A stretch of DNA of 64,000 bases from Diorhabda sublineata (Eukaryota; Arthropoda; Insecta; Coleoptera; Chrysomelidae): the NCBI RefSeq assembly GCF_026230105.1, contig NC_079485.1, forward strand, positions 23,789,572 through 23,853,571. The letters run 5' to 3'. The notes beneath the pieces were generated by a model that worked only from the letters and a program-made list of their open reading frames with translations, ran no database searches and was not told the origin of the DNA. Positions within the stretch are counted from its first letter, which is position 1. Every line of letters begins with the position of its first letter. This document shows, piece after piece, positions 37,861 through 50,100 of the stretch. A program made the position numbers and the translations under genes.

Positions 37861-40800
37861 TGTTCATTATGAATATCACCAATGCAACGTTTCCAAAAAT
37901 TTCTACTTAGTTACGATATTTCGATTAACTCTATAAAACTTTCCTGTTTATCGAACCTGTCTTTTAACATTAGAAAGTGTTGCTCTGGAAGGATCCAAGT
38001 GATCAGGAAACGTCTGTCGATATTATTCCATGCTTCTTCTAGGGTTTCCTTCTAACTTGTTCGCTAAATCGAATTTTATTTAAAAAACATAACAATTCAA
38101 TTACTAGAAGAACTGAATTAGAAATTGTCACCTGATGTATAAAGTCTTGACTTTTTTGTTACTTTTAAAAAACATTGTTGAAAATATGTATTCTACTTTT
38201 CCTTGATAATGACAAAGTCTTATGAAAAATTACAATCGTAGAAAAAGTTTAAAAATTAAATTATCGATCCCCTTCTACTTACCATTACTGAATGCCGTTA
38301 ATAGTCTCCTAAAATTTGTTATTTTCATGGATGTAACTTGGTATAGAGGTGAATTGCACTCGTCATATTTTGGGCTCCCCTATATGCCTGTGCTTTGTGT
38401 CGATTCTTATGCAGGATCAATGACTATATACAAGAGTATACCTTAGCGCCATAAGAACAACGTTGGCCTGTGGAACGGTCAAGGACGAACTTTTTTCAGT
38501 TTTTAGGTTAGAAATTATTCTTCAATTTTTATTGGACTTCAACTATATAAGTGTAGTAATATACTCTGAAGAACTTATACAAACATAGTTTTTTGTGTAA
38601 TTATCGGTTTATCGTTTATTTAAAAACTAAAGTATGGGTGATACTATACTGATATTTGGATTTCTGCGAAGTTTTTCTCAGTTTTGAAAGTTTTGGTTGG
38701 CTCGCACAATAAAATGCAGACGAATAATAATCCGTTATATTAATTTATTGTTTTAGATTGCAATAGCTAGGCATATTTGTACTCTTGCTTCATCAAAAGT
38801 AATAGGATGAAAAAGTATTAACTTGGTATTCCATCCATTTACTAACGCAAATAATCTAGTTTCATCCACAATTAGAAAAGAATGAACCTTCAGTTAAAAG
38901 ACACCTCTACTTTATTGAGAGAAACCAACACTTTGGAAGAAACTATCAATTCAAATCTAGTAGCTTATTCTCTTTAACAAGCTCCGCTATTATATCTGGA
39001 GATGCTTCTAATTCAAGTACACACCACGATAACAGCGATAACGATAACGAGATATTAGGACTTCACATATAACGTTAAAAGTAATTTTTTTACAATATTC
39101 CGTGTTACGTATAGCAATTGTCTTTTGGCGGACTTAATTAAATCATCTAGATAATGTAGAAAATTCGCAAGCTAAAATAACTAATAAATTAATATGAATC
39201 ATTGGAGGATTTTATTTTATAAGGATTGGGAAGGATAAGTGAAATTGTTGAAATGTATATGATAATAAATTAATATATAGCACCTACCTATATTAAGATA
39301 TTATTTTATTAGGAGTGAGTTTGATTTGTTATTTCAAATATATCTATTACAAAGCTATATACTTTTTTTTCTTTATCATGATATTTACAAAAGAATTATA
39401 TTAACGAATACTTAAAATATTTCATTGATATTGCTTGAATACTACCATACATTTGAAATGAATAACGTTTGATAGTGTACTGATGTGAAGTCAGCTATCT
39501 TTGCTAAAAAATCGTGCTAGCAGAGCTCTCCTTTTGTGTATAAACTCATTGATGCAGGAAAGCTTGCGAATCAGGGTGTTGTACAAATGGGTAGCTAGAA
39601 TGTGAAACAAGTGAAAAATTTTGGTACCGCCATTGAAAGAAGAACCAATATCATGAAGGTAATAGATACAACTTGATATAGTGCGAAGTATATTTGAATG
39701 AATATTTTAATCTGGAATTAATAAATGCATATCTTAAGCTGATATAAATTATTCTCCTATCATATTACCTATTTCCTGAAAACTATAAGCACTCAATCCT
39801 TATTATCTCAATTTAACAAGGGATTACAAGAATAGAATTAAAATGCAGTTGATTGAAAACATAACTATGTTCAAACAATATCATTATTATTGTTCTAATA
39901 GTTTCTAAGAAATACAGATTATCAACAATAGAGGTCATTATTTTCAATATATTACAAGTTTTGGAGTGAATCAGTTGTTTGGCATATTGTTTTTATAAGT
40001 TCCTTTATATTTTGTATTTGTGTAAATTTTGAAATTAAATTTTTTTTACATCTCAAATACGATACATAAAATCTCTTACAAACTATGGAAATATGCTTTT
40101 CTTATCCAACTCAAATAACTAGGTAACCGACTGATCTCAGGTTCGACGCCACTTTTATTAGAAAAACCCCGTATGAATAAAGAAGCGATAATTGAAAAAT
40201 ATTGTTTGAAATAAATTTTGCATATAAACTCAAACTGTGATGAATGTAAGTTTTTTGATTGGATTTGTGATATTCCAAAAATAGTCTATAATATTATATT
40301 ACGCAGTAAATAACTACATGTTGTAGGTACTTCACACAAATTCTAGGCGGTGATAATACGACCCGGAGACGGTGCCATAACGAATAAATCCATCACTACT
40401 TTTGCGCCTATGCAGTCGTTAGCACTTAAATTCGCATTTTATGGCGACTGCGATGATTTTATGCCATCCCAATAGTACATTTATACAATTTATCCATAAA
40501 GTTTTTCTCCGTAGGATCATTTCTCTTATTGGATTTGGTATAAACTAGAAATTTTTTTCAAAATCTGACATCATACGCAGAAATACTACTATCACAGCGG
40601 AATGACAGATTTATCACATTTGGCAGGATTTATAGATAATTATATAATTCATGATAACGTTTGATTTTGTAAACAAAAAATTTTTATTTTCTTGACATTA
40701 GTCAGACAAATCCTTTTATATGTGAGTTGTATTAAAATGTCTGATAAGTTGGGAATAATAAAAGCATATATAATTTGGTTGTTATTATTATGGACGATGA

Positions 40801-41014
40801 AAAATACTTTATTTACGACCATATATGCAATGCTGTCGTTATTAACATCATTGAAGGTTAAAATGTGTTATATTACACACCTCTGCTTACCGCCCTCATT
40901 TTCCGCCCTCTAAAATATTGTGATCGTTAAAATTTTTCTCATTTATTCTACATAAATATTTTTTATATTAAAAAATATAATTCATTGACAAATATTATAA
41001 TACCTATTTATTCG
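37861..41014. other. AT-rich intergenic, nothing recognised
   Basis: Short ORFs only. A protein-like minus-strand stretch near 37960-38070 (LEEAWNNIDRRFPDHLDPSR) could be another TE scrap but was not assigned. Confidence 0.4.
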
Positions 41015-41360
41015 CTAACTACTTATTGAAATGAAACCAACATTTTGTTGTTTTAGGAAGGCCAGCAGTTTCCCATATTTCAAACTATCAGTTTTTCCTT
41101 CAATTTGTTGCATTATTCGAATCATTGCCCGCAAATTGGACGGTTTCTTTTGTCTGGTTTGTTCTCTAAAATATGCTAGAAGTACACTTTCGGAACTGGT
41201 ATTCTTCACCTTTTTTTTCTTCGCATCACTTCCTATATAATTCAATAACTTTTAGGTAGCGATGTTAACTTTAATCAGGCATCAACCCGTGCGCTGCTGT
41301 TTCAACAGCCTGTCGTATTTCTGGAGGGGTACAATCCATCAATTCTTTATCAGAGGACAT
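41015..41360 (-). pseudogene. Crypton-like tyrosine recombinase N-terminal fragment
   Basis: From the ATG at 41360 the minus strand reads MSSDKELMDCTPPEIRQAVE, TAAHGLMPD, a stop, then degraded HRYLKVIELYRK, and in the next frame SESVLLAYFREQTRQKKPSN, LRAMIRIMQQIEGKTDSLKY and GKLLAFLKQQNVGF. The pattern (CTPPEIR...LLAYF.E....KPS.L......I......KY.KL.AFLK) recalls the N-terminal SAM-like/arm domain of Crypton-type tyrosine recombinases in insects. That is from memory of the family style, not a search. The catalytic domain (R-H-R-Y) is absent, so it is a truncated relic. Confidence 0.45.
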
Positions 41361-41586
41361 TTTTCTAATTCATTTATCGCGAAATTAATATCCATCTGAC
41401 TTTATCTATCATTTATTTATATTGGTGACAATTTTTTACCATATACCAACAGTAACAATATAGGTACCTGCTTAATTATTATGAGAAAAATGCTTGGTAA
41501 TTTATTGTTAAATGTAATATTTTAGGTATGTTCAAAACGAAACAAAGATTCATGAATTTTGATAGAAAAATGATGGTTGTAAATAA

Positions 41587-41726
41587 AATAGTATAAAAAC
41601 CTCGGTAGGAAGTTTCATTTCTGTCTCGAGATTATAGTTAACCTCGACGCTTCGCGTCTTGGTTAACTATATCTAATCTCTCGGCAGTAATGAAACTCTT
41701 CCCACCTCGGTGTGTAATATACTATT
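41587..41726. repeat. 140-bp foldback palindrome
   Basis: An imperfect inverted repeat running from AATAGTAT (41587) to ATACTATT (41726). The arms share CCTCGGT...GGAAGTTTCATT, then CTCGAGATTATAGTTAACC against its mirror GGTTAACTATATCTAATCTC, and the centre is GACGC-TTC-GCGTC. The whole unit could fold into one long cruciform or RNA hairpin. It lies 227 bases upstream of the ATG of the Crypton-like fragment, on the 5' side of that ORF. It may be the terminus of that element or an independent foldback element. Confidence 0.85.
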
Positions 41727-42040
41727 ACACTTACCAATATGGAAATCAAGGAAAACGATGGTTTCTATATACGCAATATATAATAGTGCCCTAACAATGT
41801 AAAATTCACTGATAAAGTTTTGGTCTGGTGTGCGATTTCGACAAAAGGGATATCCAAACCTATGTGGATCGAATAAAGGTAGAAACTCTCGATTCTGAAA
41901 GGTCTATTAACAACTGATTCATTAGATTAGTTGATTTTGTTTGCTCAAATCACCTTGGAGACGATATGTTTTGGCCGTTATTTCAGGGCAACTCAAAATT
42001 GGAAACATCAAAATAACATATTTTTTGTAATTTACCTCAG

Positions 42041-42268
42041 GCGCTTCCAATGGAAGATTTTTGGCAGCTTTTATTTCACAAAGCGAATGATGGAGGATGG
42101 CAAGCCAAACATTATGAGCAATTGCAGCGTGGAATTTTCATTCAAGTCGTTCAAGACCTAATGAGATATGTTCTTAGAAAAATACGCTTAGTTGAGGAGC
42201 ACGGGCCACTCTATGTTGTTCCAGTTATTAACTTCGTTAGTTACATATCCGTTAATTATGACCAATGA
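42041..42268 (+). CDS. Candidate terminal exon of an unknown gene
   Basis: A pyrimidine-rich acceptor (TTTTTTGTAATTTACCTCAG, AG at 42039-42040) is followed by a 75-codon open frame ending TGA. It reads ALPMEDFWQLLFHKANDGGW, QAKHYEQLQRGIFIQVVQDL, MRYVLRKIRLVEEHGPLYVV and PVINFVSYISVNYDQ. Composition is protein-like, with Trp, charged helices and a hydrophobic C-terminal stretch, and is less AT-driven than neighbours. AATAAA follows at 42397-42402. The family was not recognised; no upstream exon was found. Alternatives are a TE fragment or chance. Confidence 0.35.
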   Translation, partial: ALPMEDFWQLLFHKANDGGWQAKHYEQLQRGIFIQVVQDLMRYVLRKIRLVEEHGPLYVVPVINFVSYISVNYDQ

Positions 42269-42396
42269 GAAATGGTTAAATATTTTGTGACATAACTATT
42301 GGTACATACATAACAATATTTGTGAAATTGTCATTAAATTTTAATAGGGTCTTTGTTCCAGATTTGTCAGATTTGTGCTTTTTTTCATTGCAATAG

Positions 42397-42402
42397 AATA
42401 AA
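42397..42402 (+). promoter_or_regulatory. Possible poly(A) signal AATAAA
   Basis: About 130 bases after the stop of the candidate terminal exon. The hexamer is frequent in AT-rich DNA. Confidence 0.25.
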
Positions 42403-43599
42403 AGATCTTATAAAGTGATTTTCTTCATTTAATAGTCAATTCTACATTCAGTAAGTTTTACATTCTCCACAGTGTTAGCTCGTTTATAGCTTACATACTG
42501 TTTCGGTTTTTAAATTTCTAGCGTTATCAAATGTTTCCTAGTCTTTGGTCCTTTCACAGAGCCACGGGTGTCTCACCAGTTTTTCAATTGCTGGAACTTA
42601 AGCACTTTGTCATCGTACATGTCCAGCCCAGGACAAAAGTCTTCCACGAATTTCCTAATTGTTATTTCGGCTTTATAAGCGCTTTTTTATTACATTTATT
42701 GTAATATAATTTAATTAGATGGGAAACTTCAAATAAATAAAAAGTGTTTGGCAATGACAGTCATAGAAAGAGTAGATCAATAGTGTGACAGTGACATTCA
42801 ATTGAAAATAAAGAGACTGGCGTGACAAAGTAGAGGAAAACAAAGAACGTTGATGTTGGAAACGGGATGAGAGACCTCAGTTTTGGATAACATGACTTGA
42901 AGTTTATGAAAAGATGTTACGGATTGTTTGAGAGGGATGTATGACAATGAATTGAAAAATAGTTGATAAAAAATCAAAGAAAAACTGCAATGAAAGATCG
43001 GATTTTTTAAGGTGTGTTGATTGAAGATGAGGTGCCTCTAATCAGTGAGAGCTTAATAAAATAATACCTTCAAAATCATTGGTATATTTTTAGCTTAGAC
43101 AATCAATAACAATTAACAGTAATCTAATATTGTCTTTACTGACCTCCGACAACATGTCGGTATATGAGTACATTGAGAACAATGTCACTATCTCTCTATG
43201 TTGCTGATTATTATATTTATAAAAAATATATGTTATGATTTATAAGATGAATGTTGTAGATACAAGATTTATTATAATTTCAATGTCGCGTATTTAACGG
43301 CACGTGTTTGTTAACCGAGTCGAATTTCACGTTTCGGGTTTATCCTGGTCTATAATTAACTGTACTACTTTTCAACGACCTTCTGGCTCACCAACCGTTA
43401 CAAGGTTTCTGATCTTCAAATTAAAAACAATCTATTATTTATGCAAACTATTTTATTGGACTTAATAGAAGCCAACAGTATTGAACTGGAAGATGTTATT
43501 CTTGTATTGTACAATATAAACATATTCCCATATCAGTCAATAGCGAAATTAATCAAAGAGACTTGCTGATATAGACGTAGAAGACGAGATAAAAGGAAA
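42403..43599. other. Intergenic, nothing recognised
   Basis: No supported gene or TE motif was found until the RT tail begins near 43600. Confidence 0.4.
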
Positions 43600-44060
43600 A
43601 GTACCCACATCAAATGAAGTCACGGGATGTCTTTAGAAGTATAGAGAAACAAACGCATAAGACAAGAAACAAAGTCAATAATTTAGAAAGCAACAATCAG
43701 ACTTATAATAACTTATATATTAGAAACAAGGTCTGAAACATAATAAATGAAACAATTCTTGGAGACATCATAAACGAAAATTTTTGGCGGGTATCGAGAA
43801 AAACAGTACTAGATCGAGAAAGAAGCGAAAACATCAGACGATCATGTGACACAAAAAAATGATTATCACAGCGTAAAAACAATGGAACTAACATATAAGT
43901 CGAATGACAGACGATAGACTGGTGAAGATAACAAAGGATGAATCTCCAATTGGAACACGGAGCAGAGGTCGTCGACGAAAGAGGTGAATAAACAATCCAA
44001 AGCAGAATGAGGAAAGATATCGAAAAAAGAACAGGCGATAGACTGAAGAACGAAAAAATA
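43600..44060 (+). pseudogene. LINE RT C-terminal tail relic
   Basis: Plus-strand frames give ILETRSE, VLDRERSENIRRSCDTKKW, QRKNNGTNI, then MTDDRLVKITKDESPIGTRS and RGRRRKRW. Insect LINE ORF2 proteins commonly end with a stretch like LDRxRSxxIRxxCxxxxIxxW...RxxWxxHIxRMxxxRLVKIxRDxxPxGxRSxGRPxKRW; this is that segment. The RT domain itself is not preserved upstream. Several stops. Confidence 0.6.
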
Positions 44061-46229
44061 ATTAATCCAAAAGTTCATTGCACATTATACCACTTCGAAC
44101 TACATTATTTTTTTATTATACAAAACACTAAGCGAATTTCTTTGGTTCTTCCAAAAAATATTTTTTTGAGTTGAGAATCTTACACCATCTCTATTTGAAA
44201 AACTATAGCTAACCTATGAATGGCATTCAAAAAGTTCCAAGAATATAATTAAGAAAACTAGATAATAGAAAATAAAACTCTGTCAGAAATTCATTGAAAA
44301 GATGCATGATCGTTTCATCTACTCGATATGGAATGATAGGATAATGGAGGTTTAGAAATTTTATAGACATAATAATCAGTTTTGACAATGGATTCAAAAT
44401 CTTATTGATCCTTACACATTTTTTTTAATTCCTTGTTAAAAAAAACGAATAATTTCAATTCATTCAGTTTCTTAAAATTCTTCTATTGTGCTATAGAACT
44501 AGAATAAAAAGAGGCTTCCACATTCAACCTCACGAATTTTCTTTTCTAATGTGTCAGTGCGCCATTATCACACTAAGACCTTTAATCCAAAAAGCCGTCA
44601 GGTATTTCGGATATTCTCTCCAAGACCATCTAACGCCTAGTCATGATACCAGGAGTAAATTTACAAAGGTCCATTCTAAACGCAATTTTTCGCTTGTGGT
44701 AAATTCCCCGAGTCAAACCAGCATGAATATATAGGGTGATTCGGATTTCAATTAGATACATGAAAGTCACCCGAACCGCAAAGTTCACAAAGTAAATTCG
44801 ATGGTTACATACTAGATGATACTCACGTAAATGAGAAATGTTTCTAGATTCATACGAGGTATTTCAAAGATTTGTCTCTCATCAAGAAAATTTTCTAATT
44901 TTATAAATACTCTTAGATATTTATTTCACAGAGCTTCACTATTATCTATATCACATTCTACAACGGTCCGTTATTATTATTAATCATTTCAAGTTTCGAG
45001 TCACCTCCATAACATTATAAACTGACTATTGTTTTTAATCATAATATTCGAAATTATCCACTGAATTCAGTTCAGGTTAAGCTAAGTCTCTTAATGTTAA
45101 CCCATAAATATTTGCTTAATTATTAACTATTTCAATAACTTGATGACGAAACATTTTTCCACCACTTATTCTACTTCCAAACGTACTCTTCTTCCAGTGA
45201 AATAGCTTTTTGAAAAATGTAGAGAGAACAATGTATCAATAAACGAAATGTATGAGTATTGAAGAAAATGTTTTGAAGTTTTAAACATAGCATCCGACAA
45301 TAACTGAAGGTAAGAGTATGTAACAACGGAAAAATGAGAACATATGGATTTTCATTCGATACGAATACTTTTATCCTCAACTTCAGCGTCTGTTATTATT
45401 ATTACTTGGAAATTCTAACCGTTACTCTTGATATACATTATACAGTTCACGAACTCGTCTCAAACTCTCAGCGAGACTAGTGCAACTTTGGCCTTTTCTG
45501 TTTTATTATTGTTTTATAATCGTCAACATAGGTCAAAACCTTTCAAATTCACTATAAATAACATGATAGTTAGCTTTTCAGACAATTTTAATTCAAACAG
45601 CTTCTGAAATTTTTCAGTTGTATTCATTATAAACATTTATAGCTGAACAAACCAATGGGTTTGTCGTCGAGTATTTCCACAATAAATATTCAATTATTCT
45701 TCAATTTCTTCAAATTATATCTATCATTTACTGTTTATTGGTTTCAACTTTACAAAAAAACCGAATTTTGAAACATAAACAGGTAAACTATGGGTTTTTC
45801 ATTTCTGTTCATTGCTCTAATTTAAGTATCGTCAATTAAGCGACTTTGGAAGGGATCAAAGTATTGGCGGAGGTAACGCTTCATTCTTCAAGAAAAACAT
45901 CCCATTTGAAAAGGAAATTATTATCAAGCTGAAGCAATGCGCTCAGTTTCTTGGTCCGTAATCTTATTGTCTAAAGTAAATTTCACTAATCTTGCATACT
46001 ACAGTGATGTAATGAATTGGAAAAATATTGGGTTTGTTTTTAAGTAGAGCCCAGGAACGTGTTATACCTATAGCCATCAAATAATTGACTTTACCAACAC
46101 GATAATTAACTATTACACTAAAGAGTTGTAGTTGAAAAAAAAAAACATGAAAAACGTGAGAGCTTGTTAGCTGATTGCATTCACTTGTATATTAGTGGAG
46201 AAGGAATCCTATCATATGACCGATCAGTC
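44061..46229. other. Intergenic, nothing firmly recognised
   Basis: One 82-codon ORF (44486-44734) has mixed composition but no motif. No other structure was seen. Confidence 0.4.
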
Positions 46230-47185
46230 TCCGAACAAGAGTAAACATGTTTCTAAAAACAGAGCCCGATCTGTACAACGCCTTTGTACATGCACCACTC
46301 GGAACATCAGATCACAAACTAATAACAGCAACGTGTGGACTAGAAATCCAAACTCAGGATGCATCTAGACCTCGTAAAGTTTGGCATCATAGGTCGGTCA
46401 AACGGATGCATTGGAAGGATTGCCTTTTTATGCTTACTTGGAATGATGTTCGCTTCAATTCGAGTGATCTCTCAGTGTGTGCAAATGAGATTTCGAGAGT
46501 AATCTTGGTAGATATAGAAGCTTATTTCTCATTTCTTGAAAGAAACCAATCAATGCATTAGAGCATTGAACAGCAAAAATACTGCTAATCACAAATAACG
46601 CTCAAATCCTAGTGCCAAGAATCGTATATATTTTGTGCCTCGAGAAATACCTGAAAGCAGACCATAAATGCTTGGAAGGATCATATGAATCAAAGTCTTT
46701 TAAGTTACGTAATAAAACCGGTCAATCAAGGCTTTTGTATCAAAAATTTCACCTGGAAAAGAGGGGTTAATCGCACTGACCGCAAGATAGACGTCAGACT
46801 TGTTCGGTTGCATGTTTGCTTCAAATTCAATTCTTGAAATGTGTGGAAAGCTACCACCGAGGCTATCTATAATTGGTTCATCGAGATCAGAAATAAAATT
46901 TCGACACTGAGATGTGGTAAAACTTGGACATCATTAAAGCCACTGGCCCCTATGAAAAGCAAGCCTGTGGTTGTCAGCTACCAAGGTTCGTCTTTCCCGA
47001 ACACTCTAAGATCAATATCCACAGGTAGCTCCATATGGCAGACACCACTTGGACCACTGGGAGAATATAATTTACCCTCTTGTGAATTTTTTTTACATAA
47101 AAAAATATTCATTGGTTAAATCGATCTTAGTTTCCGAAAAGGCATTTGATTATATCAATCAAAGTCTACCCTGACGAGTCGCGTA
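46230..47185 (+). pseudogene. CR1/Jockey-group LINE endonuclease-RT relic
   Basis: The 104-codon frame (46247-46561) contains PDLYNAFVHAPLGTSDHKLI (endonuclease C-terminus with the catalytic SDH), RPRKVWHHRSVKRMHWKD, CLFMLTWNDVRFNSSDLSV and ANEISRVILVDIEAYF. Farther on, NLDIIKATGPYEKQA fits the RT entry motif (KATGPDEIPA) and SEKAFDYINQSL fits motif A (DISKAFDxxxxxLL). The block LTWNDVRFNSS is nearly repeated on the minus strand at 63862-63985 (HYRSVK...YTWNDVCFNSS), so the two loci are one LINE family. Stops and deletions are abundant after 46561. Confidence 0.75.
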
Positions 47186-50100
47186 ATATATTAAACTGAA
47201 TTGAGGACCAAAATGTTCACTGAATTTGTTGACTTTGTTGAGTTTTTCTCATCCAAACATTAATAGTATGTTGTGTATGTCGTATCGGTTCGTATAACAA
47301 ATTTTGTAGTGATAAATTATGTTCTATCGGTTCAACTAGACATGTTTGAAAATTTTATGAAATTGTATACAATAAGTCTGAATCAAAATGAGTATCTTTA
47401 TAGTCTGAGTGTATACTGGAATCTTTCAATTCTGCTTCTGCCTTCTCAATAGGTCAGTTATTTCCCCCAAAAATATAAATTATACTCCAATTTTGATATC
47501 ATATTTGGACATTCATACAAGCATTAACGTACTCCGAAAATTATTTTTCATAAGGTCCCGAAGGAACAGAAGAGACTTAATTTCATATTATGATTAACAA
47601 AAAAGCAAAGCCAAGGAAAAACGGTCCTTAAGTGTTTTTCAAATATATCCTAATATTATTAATAAAGATGAGTTTTTTAAATATATACATGATGTAGAAC
47701 CAAGATATCGAGGCTCTAATACTTTCTCGATATGCAATATTCGGACAATTCAATAACGAAAAAAATTTCATAGTTATTTTTTCTTGAGTTTGAAAAAATT
47801 GTTAGAATTCTCTGTAGTATTTCCATTAGTTCGATAATCATCAATCATATGTACCTATATTTTGTACTCTAGCAATAACTAGTCCAAATATGGTTAAGAA
47901 AAATTTAGGAATCGCTAGAAATTGTCGTCTTATTTGAAACAGTTAGTAAAATATACTACACACCATTACAAGGGGCAGATATGTAGTCATTTGAAACCTA
48001 TCACAATTTTAGTGGAATTTTATGGAAGGTCTACCAAATATTGCTGTATTCTCTGTTTGTGAACAAGAAGTCCAGTGAATGGACATTACACGACGCTAAA
48101 ATATGTAACGGCCATGAAATAAATCATTCGAAAACAATTTCTTAATATACTTAGATACACATGAAATGAGATCGAAATGGATCCAAAATTCAATTGATAA
48201 TGGAATACCAAATGAAGAGAATTAAATTTTATCTTTGGGTCAAAATTTTGTACAAAATATTTAAAATGACAAAAGAATCGTCCGAAAAATTGAATAATAT
48301 CCAATTCTTGTAATATCATGAATAATTTTGGAAATAAATTGGTTATTATGAAATCAGAAATCATAATAATAATATGACCATAAATTCATATAAAAAATTA
48401 AATAATAATCTCATTCGACCTTGTGAATTGTGACGTTTTTGTTCCACCATAAGGTGCAAAGAAGATACAAAAAAATGAAAATTCCCAATGCCATACACAC
48501 CAAAAAATATATGGTCTACCAAAACTGCACATACCTAATATATCTCTCTAACAATTGTTTCAAGTATTGAAACGCTAATCAACCTATTATCTAATAATTT
48601 AAAAAATATTTATACCATAACAAATATATCGAAAATATATTCAATTGAAGAATACACACACTTACATCAAAACGTCATCATCATTAATGCTATAGATTAA
48701 CACCACAACATACTTCAAATATGAAAATATGGAAATGAAATATATAAACAAATGGTTGTGCTATAGACGCACTCATAACAAGGGTGTTATACCATAATTA
48801 AAATTGAAAGATCTTGAGGAAACTGTCTAAAGCAAACTTATTATAGGTGAAAATTTTATTGTTTTTTCTGTATGTAGATAATCACATTAGTGCTGAAGCT
48901 AAAATGAAATGAAAAAAAACAAAAAATTCAATTCTTATCATAAAACACTTTTCACATCACAAATTCACAATCGAAAGCGAACAAAATAATAAAATTGATT
49001 TTCTTAATGTCACATTATATATGTACAAGGACAAGTACAACTATTGAAATATATCAAATAATATGATTTAGTATGTTATGAAGTATGAAGTATTTTTCTA
49101 AACTAAAAGTAGAAGAAGAAGTAATATTATATACAAAGTAAATTGTGACGATTTTGACTCTGTTTACATAGGACAAACGTCTCTGCATTTATAAAATGTT
49201 TTAAAAGTTCATCAACACGACTAAAAAAATATAACAAACTATCGAATGATATGGAATGAACAAATAAATTATTAGAAACTTCACTTAAGTTTTTCATAAC
49301 TTGTTTATCATTAACTGATTATCTATTTTCATGAAGATATTTCTTGATTGTCAAGTTTTGATAATTTTTGTCTTTGAAATAAAATTTTTATTTTGTAATT
49401 TAGTATTGGTAGTTTAGTAGTGACCATTTCTTCTTTTCTCTAGATATTGCGAAGTCATTCCCATGTAATTTTTTGAACAATTCACAGATGGTATAGAGGA
49501 TAATAACATGGGATTTTTCTGTATTCTTAGTTTTGTGTTTAGATTTTGTAAATAACAGGGATAGTGTATTCTCCGATTTATATTTAGTCTATTGAATAGA
49601 CTTCTGATTCATGTCACGAGTCAATTCGTATCTTGATTCTTGGATCTTATGAATTTGTTTTTTTTTCAAGAAAAATCAAAATTCAACACCCAACAATCCT
49701 AAAATAATCAATTAAATGAGTACACTATGGTGTTTGATTTGCGACACTTCCTGAACTAAATATATACATAAAAGGAATTAAATAGAAAATGCGTTAGCTT
49801 ATCACATACCAACCTGTTTGATGAGATTTAATTGCTCAAACTAATGAAGATTCAGGAGATGCAAGTAATTTAAATAGAGAAGTAATTCAACTTTTACGAC
49901 ATAACAATAAATTTTCATGACCAAAAATATGAATTCACATAGTTGGTCGTATATTTGAATGTATGCAAGGTGGAAGTGGAAATTTAATCAGGACCTGTAG
50001 TTCACCACATATTTTAATCTTATTTTGATTAATTTGCTTGTTATTTGTTATCGTTATCTATTAATATTTCTTTTTCAGAAAATGCGTGTAATTTTATTAA

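Noticed and set aside
45836..45972. Open stretch SDFGRDQSIGGGNASFFKK...KLKQCAQFLG as a possible exon
   Set aside because: Splice sites are weak (a poor acceptor at AATTAAG and a GTAATC donor) and no family resemblance was seen.
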